64,000 nucleotides of DNA from Phoronis australis (lineage: Eukaryota > Phoronida > Phoronidae), in NCBI GenBank assembly GCA_002633005.1, contig NMRA01000009.1, positions 517,456-581,455 of the forward strand. Reading direction: 5' to 3'. The notes beneath the pieces were generated by a model. That model worked only from the letters and a program-made list of their open reading frames with translations. It did no database searches and was not told the origin of the DNA. Shown here piece after piece: positions 38,801 through 48,100 of the stretch. A program made the position numbers and the translations under genes. How positions within the stretch are numbered: the first letter of the stretch is position 1; the number at the start of each line of letters is the position of its first letter.

Positions 38801-41086
38801 TCAATTTTCACATTTCCCGCCATGTGACGTCATGGGTTGAACACAAGAGATCAGTGACTAGCATTGAACAATGGCGGGGACCAGGGAATTTGAAAGTGAC
38901 GACGATTATGAGCAAGAATTGAACGAATACTATGAAGAAACGTATGAGAATGGTGGCCAGGATGAGGAAATGGGGTTGCACGAAAGCGAGAACAAGTTTA
39001 ATGTGCTTCCGGCTGCGTACTTTTCTACTTTGAGCCTTATGAACTGGATCCTCCCGCGAGAGAAGCGGCCTCGGGCTCGGCGAGTCAACCCAGTCATCCA
39101 ACAGACGATCCTGAATTAAGAGCTGATGTTTCTGAATGATAAATATTGTCCTTTATTGAACCAGGCCTTCATCGTCTCCTGTGACTGGAGTCGAAACACG
39201 AGTCCTCAAAGTGAGCAGAACACAGAGTGGCCCCGGACCGAATCGCTTGGTCCACGATGACGTCCCACACTCTCGTTCGGCGCACGAAGTCATGCCACTT
39301 CTGCGCAACTTTGGTGTCCTTCGGAACACCGAGACGTTTTCCGCCTGGCTGCTGTTGTTGCAGCCTCCGGAAACACATCTTTTGATCCCTCTACGAACCT
39401 TCTCGACGCTCAATGTACTTTGCATTCTCTTCACTCTATACACTTTGTCTCTGATCCGAACGGTATGGCGAACGACCTGGGTTCAACCCATGACGTTGTA
39501 CATAATTATTATTTTTTTCAATTTTTGCGTGTTTCTTTATGAGCTGTGCACTAGAGGCACTGAAATCAAGTAAGATATAATAATAAAATTTATTTTGAGG
39601 TACTAGAGTCATGTTGTGTACACTTTAATGTACTGTCTTAACGGAGAGATTGCAATTTATTTTGTGGCTATCTACTTAAAGAGATGGATTTGTGAATATG
39701 CAAACATTTGCTTCTGTTCGGGTTGCAGAATGAAATAGTATACCGGTAATACTAACGTTTTATTACTTTATTGTCTGAGCATTAATTTTGAGTGTTCCGG
39801 GATTGTTTTCTGACATTACTGTGACCAAGAACTGAATATTATTGCACTGATACTTCTTTCCACTGATTGTCTGAAACATGGCACGATGACTTCCACTATG
39901 GCGCAATATTGACAGGTCATATGGACCTCGGGAGGGCAATATTGGTTTCCCAAAGGTCTATGTGAGCTGATATGTCACATGGCAATGTTGCACAGTTGTA
40001 TATTATCTACTGTACATTATCAAATGTACATTATCGACTGTACATTATCAACTGTACATTATCAACTGTACATTATCAACTGTACATTATCAACTGTTCA
40101 TTATCAACTGTGCATTATCAACTGTACATTATCAACTGTTCATTATCAACTGTGCATTATCAACTGTACATTATCAACTGTTCATTATCAACTGTGCATT
40201 ATCAACTGTACATTATCGACTGTACATTATCGACTGTACATTATCGACTGTATAATATCGACTGTACATTATCGACTGTATATTATCGACTACATTATGG
40301 ACTGTGCATTATTGACTGTACATTATCAACTGTACAATATCGACTGTACATTATCAACTGTAAAATATCGACTGTACATTATCGACTGTATATTATGGAC
40401 TACCTTATCGACTGTGCATTATTGACTGTGCATTGTCGACTGTGCATTATCGACTGCACGTTATCGACTGTACGCTGTCGACTGTACGCTATCAACTGTA
40501 CATTATCGACAGCACGTTATCGACAGCACGTTATCGACAGCACGTTATCGACAGCACGTTATCGACAGCACGTTATGGACTGCACATTATCGACTGCACG
40601 TTATTGGCTGCACGTTATCGACTGTGCATTATCTACTGTACGTTATCGACAGTATGTTATCGACAGTACGTTATCTACTGTGCGCTATCGACTGTGCATC
40701 ATCGACTGTACGTTATCGACAGTACCTTATCAACTGTACATTGTCAACTGTACATTATTGTCTGTACGTTATCAGCTGTATACTACTGACTGGTTATTTA
40801 CATGGAACATGTAACATGAAACTGCAATAGTTTCTTGTCAATTATTTTTCAGGTCTTCAAAACAGGAGTGACTCACTATTTTAGTATCGTCAAGGCACAA
40901 ACAGAGCTTGGCTATAAACCGACTAAACAAAATGACATGACAGAGGCTCTACAGCACTTCAAAAATGAAGGGCGTGGCAAGTTTAAAAAGACGAAGCAGT
41001 CTCGGTTTATGCGTTGTCTGGTTGATGTCTGTTTGTCCATTATCTTTGCAGTAGTTCTTATGTCATTTTTACCTGTTATAAAATAA
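26887..41086 (+). CDS. SDR42E1: Short-chain dehydrogenase/reductase family 42E member 1 (complete, 9 coding exons)
   Basis: An extended SDR oxidoreductase related to 3-beta-HSD-type enzymes and probably membrane-anchored; the physiological substrate is not fixed by sequence. Coding exons: 26887-27069, 28589-28742, 30008-30123, 31006-31164, 35239-35376, 37191-37256, 37787-37850, 38090-38163, 40853-41086. All phases close and give about 395 residues, matching the vertebrate length. The NAD(P) motif TGGGGYVG is at residues 31-38, VASYGMSGREQLN follows, and the active-site YSPTK (Y-x3-K) opens the fourth exon. YGPGEQRHLPR and PVNNFEFFRPLVEGLGY are family signatures. The C terminus ends with a hydrophobic anchor (LSIIFAVVLMSFLPVI). 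The ATG lies 16 nt after an acceptor at 26870, so a non-coding 5' exon lies upstream. Exon 5 ends in a triplicated donor. Introns carry minisatellites, a SINE and transposon relics. Confidence 0.97.
27590..27890. repeat. 33-bp minisatellite, first block
   Basis: Units of TATGACTTGGGTACTG plus a TGGTATTTTGAATGTG-like half. Since 33 is a multiple of three, the frame reads an 11-residue repeat (YDLGTAGILNV-like), but it lies in SDR42E1 intron 1 and has no exon signals. It is interrupted and resumes at 28178. Confidence 0.92.
28178..28462. repeat. 33-bp minisatellite, second block
   Basis: Same unit as 27590-27890 and about 8-9 copies. It is separated from the first block by about 285 bp of unrelated sequence that ends AGTCACAATAAGAAT before the repeat resumes. 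Confidence 0.92.
29404..29622. repeat. 36-bp minisatellite (6 copies)
   Basis: Units of CACTTTGGTTGCCTATCATA plus TTCATGCTACAGATTG. It is open on both strands because 36 is divisible by three, giving spurious 12-residue protein repeats. It is in an SDR42E1 intron. Confidence 0.95.
30355..30620 (+). mobile_element. tRNA-derived SINE (probable)
   Basis: GGAGCTTAGCAGG near 30368 resembles a pol III A box. GGTTCAACTCC at about 30412 matches the B box (GGTTCRANTCC) with suitable spacing. The part beyond the B box does not fold as a mature tRNA and continues into an unrelated tail. It lies in the SDR42E1 intron after exon 3. Confidence 0.6.
31249..31320 (+). repeat. Repeat A 5' fragment
   Basis: Only the family's start is present: GTGCCCACATATTTATATGT, GACTCATTATGCTGTCATCT and a CCATCCATCCATG run. 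It then ends. Confidence 0.75.
32098..32380 (+). repeat. Repeat B copy
   Basis: Best match to 25595-25850. It adds a longer CTGGGTCTAACGGAG segment. It lies inside the composite element. Confidence 0.72.
33040..33535 (+). repeat. Repeat A copy (partial)
   Basis: Carries CTCTATCTCCAAAACCCTTT, ATGAAATTTGACACATATG, TAGTGGCAATTTTAGTTTTT and CACCTCCTATTGGCAG blocks in family order. Both family ends are missing. Confidence 0.8.
34613..34764. repeat. 31-bp minisatellite (5 copies)
   Basis: Units of AAGATATCATGTAGAGGGCT plus GAAGGTGCAAT, in an SDR42E1 intron. Confidence 0.93.
34957..35046. repeat. 45-bp direct duplication
   Basis: Two exact-looking copies of TCAGGACACCTAATGTCCTT and following bases, starting at 34957 and 35002. 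Confidence 0.93.
35353..35478 (+). repeat. 42-bp tandem triplication spanning the exon 5 donor of SDR42E1
   Basis: Each unit contains the last 22 nt of the exon (AGAACA(T/C)AAACAGGCCATAG and two more) followed by GTGAGTGTAT. Donors are therefore available after 35376, 35418 and 35460. The unit is 14 codons and stays open, so use of the second or third donor would insert 14 or 28 residues in frame. The third copy has GGA before the donor instead of GCA. Confidence 0.95.
36872..37030. repeat. Tandem repeat of about 65-70 bp (3 copies, imperfect)
   Basis: Repeated GGTGTCAAAGGTGTTATTTA and GTAAGGG(A)AGAGAT blocks with the middle copy diverged. Confidence 0.8.
37060..37155. repeat. 29-bp tandem repeat (3-4 copies)
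   Basis: GCTTCATTTGTCTTGAATGT units ending GTGTTGTAT, just upstream of the acceptor of the sixth coding exon of SDR42E1. Confidence 0.9.
38871..39119 (+). pseudogene. Acidic N-terminal reading frame of a transposon-borne gene (truncated)
   Basis: ATG 38871 opens 82 codons, very acidic at first (ESDDDYEQELNEYYEETYEN). Shifting frame near 39025 gives an YFEPYELDPPAREAASGS stretch. FEP motifs of this kind occur near the N terminus of transposon-associated proteins of marine invertebrates often labelled P2X7-like; that assignment is weak. There is no cap to a known catalytic domain. Confidence 0.35.
39153..39443 (-). pseudogene. THAP-domain gene start with one-base frameshift
   Basis: One frame supplies KRCVSGGCNNSSQAENVSVF, the first zinc pair. 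The next frame continues VPKDTKVAQKWHDFVRRTR and GATLCSAHFEDSCF, with the second zinc pair C-x2-H. The join falls at GTTCCGAAGGAC, where one extra C would restore a THAP-like VFPKD. It ends soon after, facing the acidic frame at 38871-39119. Confidence 0.7.
39990..40795. repeat. 14-bp minisatellite (about 57 copies)
   Basis: Units of CATTATCAACTGTA and variants (CGACTG, GCACGTTATCGACAG), with variant blocks clustered by position. It reads open in two plus-strand frames, which explains long tyrosine/leucine-rich reading frames there. It ends about 55 bp before the acceptor of the last SDR42E1 exon. Confidence 0.96.
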
Positions 41087-41109
41087 TGTTTTTACATGAA
41101 GAGAAATGT

Positions 41110-41115
41110 AATAAA
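41110..41115 (+). terminator. Poly(A) signal of SDR42E1
   Basis: AATAAA 24 nt after the stop codon, followed by T- and GT-rich sequence. Confidence 0.7.
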
Positions 41116-41349
41116 CTTATGCTTTATGTAAAACATGGTTGTTATGAGTCCTAGGGAGGCATTGTTGTTTGGTTTGATACATTGTATTCTCTCACATTTA
41201 ATGGTTTAGCCAGGTGCAACATTGAACTAAACAAGACTAAGTTGAGAGAAGTCACATTTTAATACTGAAATCTCTTTCCGAAAACTCCAAGGTTTCCTTT
41301 CTCTTACAAGAATTGCTTTCAGTTACCATAATTATTATCATTATTATTC

Positions 41350-42240
41350 TTATTATTATCTCCCCACTTGTACATGTGAGGGTGCATATTGCCTTCATCC
41401 CTGTCTGGGTGTCTGGCATCCATTGCTGTATCTCCCAGACCCCTTGCACTGAGGATCTTTATAAATGTTGGCAGATGTGTTTCTGTGGAGCTGAGAATGG
41501 ATGAGGACTTTTGGATGGCATGGAACGACTACTGCACAATTTTGCTTTTTCACATTTGTCTCTGTATCTACCAGATTCCTAATTTTTATTGAGGTACCGC
41601 TGGCACTTTACGTTGTGGGATAAATTTGACTTTTCTATATCCCTTAGTAGCCCTCTTTAAAATTTTCAAGGTTTAGCAATTTTGTTTTTGCCTTTGTTTC
41701 ATTGACTAACTACTAAGTTCTTTGTGTATTCATGAAACTTTGTGCAAGTGTTCCTACTGAGGAGAGCAAAGCTGACGTTTATTTTTGTAGGGTTTTGAAT
41801 AACTTTGAGTAGCTCCCCCAAGTGGCCTTTTTTCCTTTACCTCAATATTTAACCAGAGCTTTGATGAACAGCCTGTTCATCAAAGCGGTCACGAAACTTG
41901 TTTCGTGTGTACCTGTTCCGGAGAGCATGGCTAATGTTTTGTTGTAATAAGAATCCAATTACTGTGACATAACTTAGATTTTCTTTCCATCTGCCTCTAT
42001 CAAGCTCCTTCAAATTAATAGATCTTAATGAAAATTGGCCCAGTTCAAAATGTATTCAACCATCTTGCACTCCCTAGTGGCCGGTTTTGTTATTTTCGCT
42101 TGGCTGTTTTTTTTTTTTTTTTTTNTTTTTTTTGTCATTTGCGTCGTCTAGATATCTGCCGAGTTCATTGAATTTGACCTGTGTTTTCCTAGAGGAGAGC
42201 CTGTAAATCTGATGTTGATTGTAGTTGGATCCTATACTAC
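41350..42240 (+). repeat. Repeat A copy (diverged)
   Basis: CCCCACTTGTACATGTGAGG, CTGTATCTCCCAGACCCC, CCCCCAAGTGGCC and CTCCCTAGTGGCCGGTTT blocks match the family at lower identity. It contains a poly-T run with an N at 42125. Confidence 0.65.
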
Positions 42241-42597
42241 TGTAGAAATATTTGAAATACGTGCATCCCCTATTTCTCTATTGTTTAATTACAATGGGCA
42301 CGGGATTTACGTACATTGTATGGCGCTCTGCGTTGCTCTTCTCATCTCAGTATAATAAACTGATCCTGCAAATCCTAATTTACAACCACTGGCTACGAAC
42401 TTGTTTTTCGAATAACAATACTAATAATAATAATAATAATAGTTTATTGTAGTTTAGGTATGTAATCTGAAACAAATGTGTTCTGTCTTGACTTGGCCAA
42501 GGGTCGCTCTGGTGTTACGGTCACCCCATGCGCTGAAAATCCTCGTCACCAGTCACGTCGTCGTTGTACAACTTTGCTTCCGTCAAAATAATTCCTT

Positions 42598-44110
42598 GTT
42601 ATGCGCCCACATATTTATATGGCGGGTGGACGCATTATGCCGTCATCTCCGTCCGTCCGTACGGGCGGCGTCCGTCCGGCGTCCGCTGCTCTATCTGCAC
42701 AACCCTTTGACATATGTTCATGAAATTTGGCACATATCTTCCATTCCTGAATGGGACGGCATGTGCGAACTTTGGACGGATCCGACTACCGGTGTGCCCC
42801 CTAGTGGCAATTTTAGTTTTTTACGCTTACCTTTGTATCTTCAAAAGTCCTAAACGGATTTTCATGAAATATGGTATGCAGGCACCTATTAGTGAGATGA
42901 CGCTATCCTCCCGTTTTCAGATGGATTCGACATAGTTTGCGCCACCTAGTGGCCATTTGTAGTGTTTTCGAGTCTGTTTTTGTGCGTCCACCCCTCTATC
43001 AACCAAACCGCTCAAAGGATGATTGTGAAAATTGGCATGTATGTGCTTACTATGTAGAGGACGGTTGACGATGATTTTCAGACGATTTCGACTACTGTGG
43101 CGCCTCCTAGTGGCAGTTTTTTTTTGCGCCTATGGCTGTATCTCCTAAAACGTTTGCAGGATCTTTACGAAATTTAATAAGTGTATTTATATGATGTTAA
43201 CAACAGACGATGACGACTTTTGGACGGATCCGCCTACCAGTGTGCCCCCTAGTGGAAATTTTATTTTTTACGTTTACCTCAGTATCTTCACAAGTCCTTA
43301 ACGGATTTTCATGAAATTTGGTATCATGTAGGCACCTATTAGTGCGATGATGACGCTATTCTCCCGTTTTCGGATGGATTCGACCTAGTTTGCGACACCC
43401 AGTGGCCATTTTTACTGTTTTTGAGTCTGTTTTTTGGCGTCCACCCCTCCATCAACCAAACCGCTCTAAGTATGATTGTGAAAATTGGCATGTATGTTCT
43501 TACTACGAAGAGGACGGTTGACGCTGAATTTCCCATGACTGATTATTGTGGCGCCTCCTAGTGGCAGTTTTTTTTGCGCCCATGGCCGTATCTCCCAAAC
43601 CGTTTGCAGGATCTTTACTAAGTGTATTTATGTGATGTTGACAACGCACGATGACGACTTTAGGATGATTCTGACTACCGGTATGCCTCTAGTGGCAATT
43701 TAAGTATTTCACATTGACCTCTGTATTTTCATAGGTCTTCAGGTGTATACTTTGTGTTACTTCGTGACTATGAAGGAAAAGTTCCAAGTAGAAATTTGTT
43801 TCTGGCATTCTAATGCTGTGCTAATCTCGTATGTTGGTAAATTTTGTTTTTAATTCTATGTTTCTGTGGTGCTTTAAGCAACTGATGTATAGGATGTGCT
43901 TGTATTATGAAGATCACTCACATTTTGCCCCTAGCCTATTGAGGAGACAATGACCATGCCTTTCCATTTTGCAAAGTACAACATACTACATAATATGCCC
44001 TCTACTGGCCACGTTATGGTACCAATAAACAACCCTAGAAGGATACCGTATACGGTGCAATTGTGGGCTAAACTTTTTGTTTTGGCGTCGAAACCCATTA
44101 TTAGATCCAA
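42598..44110 (+). repeat. Repeat A copy (near full length, about 1.5 kb)
   Basis: Starts TTATGCGCCCACATATTTAT, with GGACGCATTATGCCGTCATC next. It contains two successive rounds of a ~430-bp block (GTGCCCCCTAGTGGCAAT, CCACCTAGTGGCCATTT, CGCCTCCTAGTGGCAG). It ends at CCAATAAACAACCCTAGAAG. It is the clearest copy for building a consensus. Confidence 0.85.
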
Positions 44111-44917
44111 CTGATAAATTTCACTGCCGCGCCACGGGGGTTTCGGTAATCTGCTGACGTAGTGCAGTACTATATTGCAAAAAATTGTCAAAACCAACAT
44201 ATACTTTTCCAACTTATTGCAACCGACGTTTTCTGGTCTACAAAAAACTTGTGTACACGTGTGTCTGTGAGGCATATATATTTGAGTTCCCATTCAGAAC
44301 AAGCGACGTCGAATCTGGAACCTTCGCGCTCGCAGCTAACGGCTAGCCTGTCGGTGGAGCTACTTAATCACATTTTAAGTATGGCAAGAGTATTTTTCCA
44401 GCGTCTAACTCTTTGTCAGCTAAGTCGCTGGCCAAGATTTCAGCTATTGTGTAGTAGTCAAGTCGGCTAGAACTGGCGATTTGTAATTAAATAAAAAGAA
44501 ACGGACTTCATATTTTCGTAGCTGTGTTCAAAGCTGATAAGTTCAATAGGAATTTATTTCATCCAATAATTCCAAATTGCGTTTTTCGGCAGTTGAAACG
44601 ACATCATTCTCAGGCAGTAGCGTTGGCTTGCGCATGCTTAATACTCGTGCTTAAATACGCCCTATGGATGGGACAGGAGTTTTGTTTAGTAAGTCACATA
44701 TTAAAATCAGTTTCCAAAACCGTAGTACGTTTCTTTGAGTAAGCGTTTTAATTAAAATCCAATGCATTGTGGTCATTGTTTTAGTTCGTGTGTTTTGGAG
44801 TGGAACTCCAGTAAAAGTCAACCTCTGGAAACTGAGAGTCAGACAATAACAATAAAATTATTGACGATCATCATTGTTCATGCGTGTTTATTGTCTTCAG
44901 TAAAACGTAACACAAAT

Positions 44918-44923
44918 TTTATT
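44918..44923 (-). terminator. Candidate poly(A) signal of the discoidin gene
   Basis: TTTATT on the plus strand (AATAAA on the minus) about 250 nt beyond the stop codon; a second match is at 44887-44892. Confidence 0.4.
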
Positions 44924-45174
44924 TAGTCTGCTTATGTTGAATTATTTGGTTTCACCACAAGCACTCTTGATCTGAAAGTATAAGACAACAACAAATTAGA
45001 AGGTTATACAAAAAGTGGGCACATGTTGGATGTTACTGCATTTTCACTGGTTTCATTATTTACGTTACTGTGCAAATTTCAATAAAATTTCCCTTTTCAG
45101 TAATAGTACGATGAAGTTTTCGTACTCCATCATTTGCTCAGTCTTAAGCAACTCTCTTGATAAAGCCGGAGATG

Positions 45175-48100
45175 TTAGATATAAGTAGGCCTACCTATTT
45201 CTCTGGCCGGTCCGTACAGTTCCCATCTCAACGCAGGCTTTTTGCGGAACGTTTTGGGTAATAAACGTACGTATCTGGCCACAAATGGAGTGAGGTCATG
45301 CACTACTACAGATTCTTGGTCCATGTTCCCATTTAGGGGAATGCCTTTATTGTACGCCGTCAAGTTGTCCGTACTATTACCATACATCAAGACGTACGTC
45401 GACGTCCATGAACTGTCGTCGCCCCTACCTTGCGTTGCCACAGCAATAACTTCTCGTGGATAGCGCAAGTCCATCTGGCGAACACGTGTTAAAGAATGTG
45501 GTTAAATCGGGGAATTTACAACATTTTGGCGCGACATTTTTAATGCCCAAAAAACAAACTTCAACAAATATGGCCTCCAGGAAATGTCTTTTTTAGGCTG
45601 GCTGCTGAATCACTGACTTAGCTGTTGTCCATCTTATTTATTATAGAATTTTTTTAAGTTGTTTTTTAACCGTTTGTAACAGCTTTCTCTAGAGCAGTGC
45701 ATAATGCAAAGCATGTGAAAGTTTTATTAGAAGCAACTGGTCATATCTGAGATATAATGATCACTAGTTAACTGGTCATATCTGAGATATAGTGATCATT
45801 AGTTTCATAATAACCCAACTGGTCATATCTGAGATATAATGATCACTAATCAACTGGTCATATCTGAGATATAATGATCACTAGTTAACTGGTCATATTT
45901 GATATATAATGATCACTAGTTAACTGGTCATATCTAAGCTATAGTGATCATTAGTTTCATAATAACTCAACTGGTCATAATCTGAGATATAATGATCACT
46001 AGTTAACTGGTCATATTTGAGATATAATGATCACTAGTTAACTGGTCATATCTGAGCTATAGTGATCATTAGTTTCATAATAACCCAACTGGTCATAATC
46101 TGAGATATAATGATCACTAGTTAACTGGTCATATTTGAGATATAATGATCACTAGTTAACTGGTTATATTTGAGATATAATGATCACTAGTTAACCAAAT
46201 TAGGACAGTCCTACATAACCGTAAAAAGGATACAGAAAATAAATAAAACATTCTTTTGTTATTTTGTTATTGTTCTATACAGGTTAAGTTGTTTCAATCT
46301 TAGATCTTCTAATGCGCTACTGCGCGTCAAGAATTATAGTCATTAATCAATGTACTGTGAAGATGGGCGATACTGTCTATGAGTAATTTACTACCTGTAT
46401 CCACGGTGCAGGAATTGAACTACCAAAAGTACCAGACCAGGAGGTGGAAGATCCGAGCTCCGAGAACCTGGCGGTCAGTTTTGGCTTGAACTGATTGGAA
46501 GATGAAAGACCGTCCCCGTAACTGGATGCAATATATGCTATTTCGCTGTTCTCTGCAATAGCAAGCTGAACATACTGGACTTTGCGAAAGAACACGCAAC
46601 AAAGAATTTGTGAAAAGTGAATAAGAGATAGCGAAATCATTTTTTATAGTCTTTAAAATGAACTTGCTTGGATTGCATCGTGCTAAGTGTACGTTGCAAG
46701 CAAAACTATACCACTAGGGGACCCATTGGTACACCCAAAGTGGAAGATGTTCATGAGAGTCACATCTAAAAACAGGATGCCGGTGCCGAAGAGGAGGTCA
46801 ACGTCTTGTTCCCATTTCAAAATTGCTGTAGTCTCAAGATTCCAAACTGATTGGAAGTGATGAATGTGAATAATTTAAGTGATCAAAACTAAAAAAAACG
46901 AGGCCAGCATCTGGTACAGATTTCACATTCATAGCTAAAAGTGTGTTCCCGAAAGATTGCTCTTGCTTCCGGTAGCAAGTCTGTCTTGTCAAATGTCTGT
47001 AAATCAAGATAATTGGCGCAATTAAAAAATAAGTGAAAAAGCTATGTAAAAATCAACCTGTGAAGTGTTGTGGTAGAGAAGTCCCGCTATGTGTATTATA
47101 TGGTCGGAATGTGGTGTCCCTGTACGTGCCACGCGTGCCGATGGTTACCTACTTTTACAATGAGGACCATAGAGTTCCCAGCGGACAGCTGCCAAGTATT
47201 TGTATTCAAGGGGATACAGGCGAACGTAGCGGGCCTTGAAAGGATTCTTCAGGGGATGAATAATAATTTCAGTCTGTAAATTCTTTCCTGGGTACATCCA
47301 AACACGCTGGAATGTTCCCCCTGCAAGTAAACCACTGCACGTGTTTAAAAGCATCCCATGACGTATTAAAGAATATCCAAATAGTTAAAGGCGAAGCCAA
47401 CCTTTTTTCATGTCATTTTCAGCAACAAATAAGGTTCGTTGATTATCCCAGACATATTTTTCACTTATTTAATGCTTTTCGTAATTTAATTAATTACTCG
47501 TCGTCTACTCCGGAAGTGACGTTTTGGGAGGCAAGAATTTCGCGCCAATTTCTTTTCATATAGTCTGACTGTGAGAGCAGTCGAGTCAGTCATTGTTCTA
47601 CCTCGGCTGTGATAAGTTCGGTCGTCGTTTGCTTTTGCTTACTAGTCAGTCAACATGCCACGCTGTTGCTGCGTACTGGGGTGTACTCATTATCGTCTCA
47701 CGTACAGAGGAAGAACTGTCCCACTTGCCCGAGTGTCCCGCAACACACTCCCACTGGAGGGTGATCTGAGCACCCAAACTGCTTACACCCCGCCGTGTGA
47801 CTCCCTCGCCACACACCTGGCACCTTCTAAATAGCTCCAATACAAGTCCATAATAAACTTATCAAACTTAGGCTCACCGATCTGTTCATTGGATGACGAA
47901 TTGTCCTCTTCACTGGGTGTTGAACTGGGCTTGTATTCACTCCCACTACTCAACATCGCTGCAGGGCTGCTTACAGGCTCTGGGTAAGAGACAACAGCAC
48001 AGGGCGAATCACTGCTGAGTTCCCGGAATTGCACGCAATGGGGTACGTTCGGAGGCACGGGTGACAGTAGATGAAGTGCCTCCAGTCTCTGTATATAGAG

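Larger units (their letters stand above)
38800..39520. mobile_element. Internally deleted two-gene DNA transposon with THAP (probable)
   Basis: GACGTCATGGGTTGAAC at about 38826 is mirrored by GTTCAACCCATGACGTT at about 39480-39496, which brackets two short converging reading frames. The outer termini could not be placed and no target duplication was found. It sits in the last intron of SDR42E1. Confidence 0.5.

Noticed and set aside
39972-40814. 280-codon plus-strand reading frame
   Set aside because: Product of the 14-bp minisatellite, no codon structure, lies wholly in an SDR42E1 intron.
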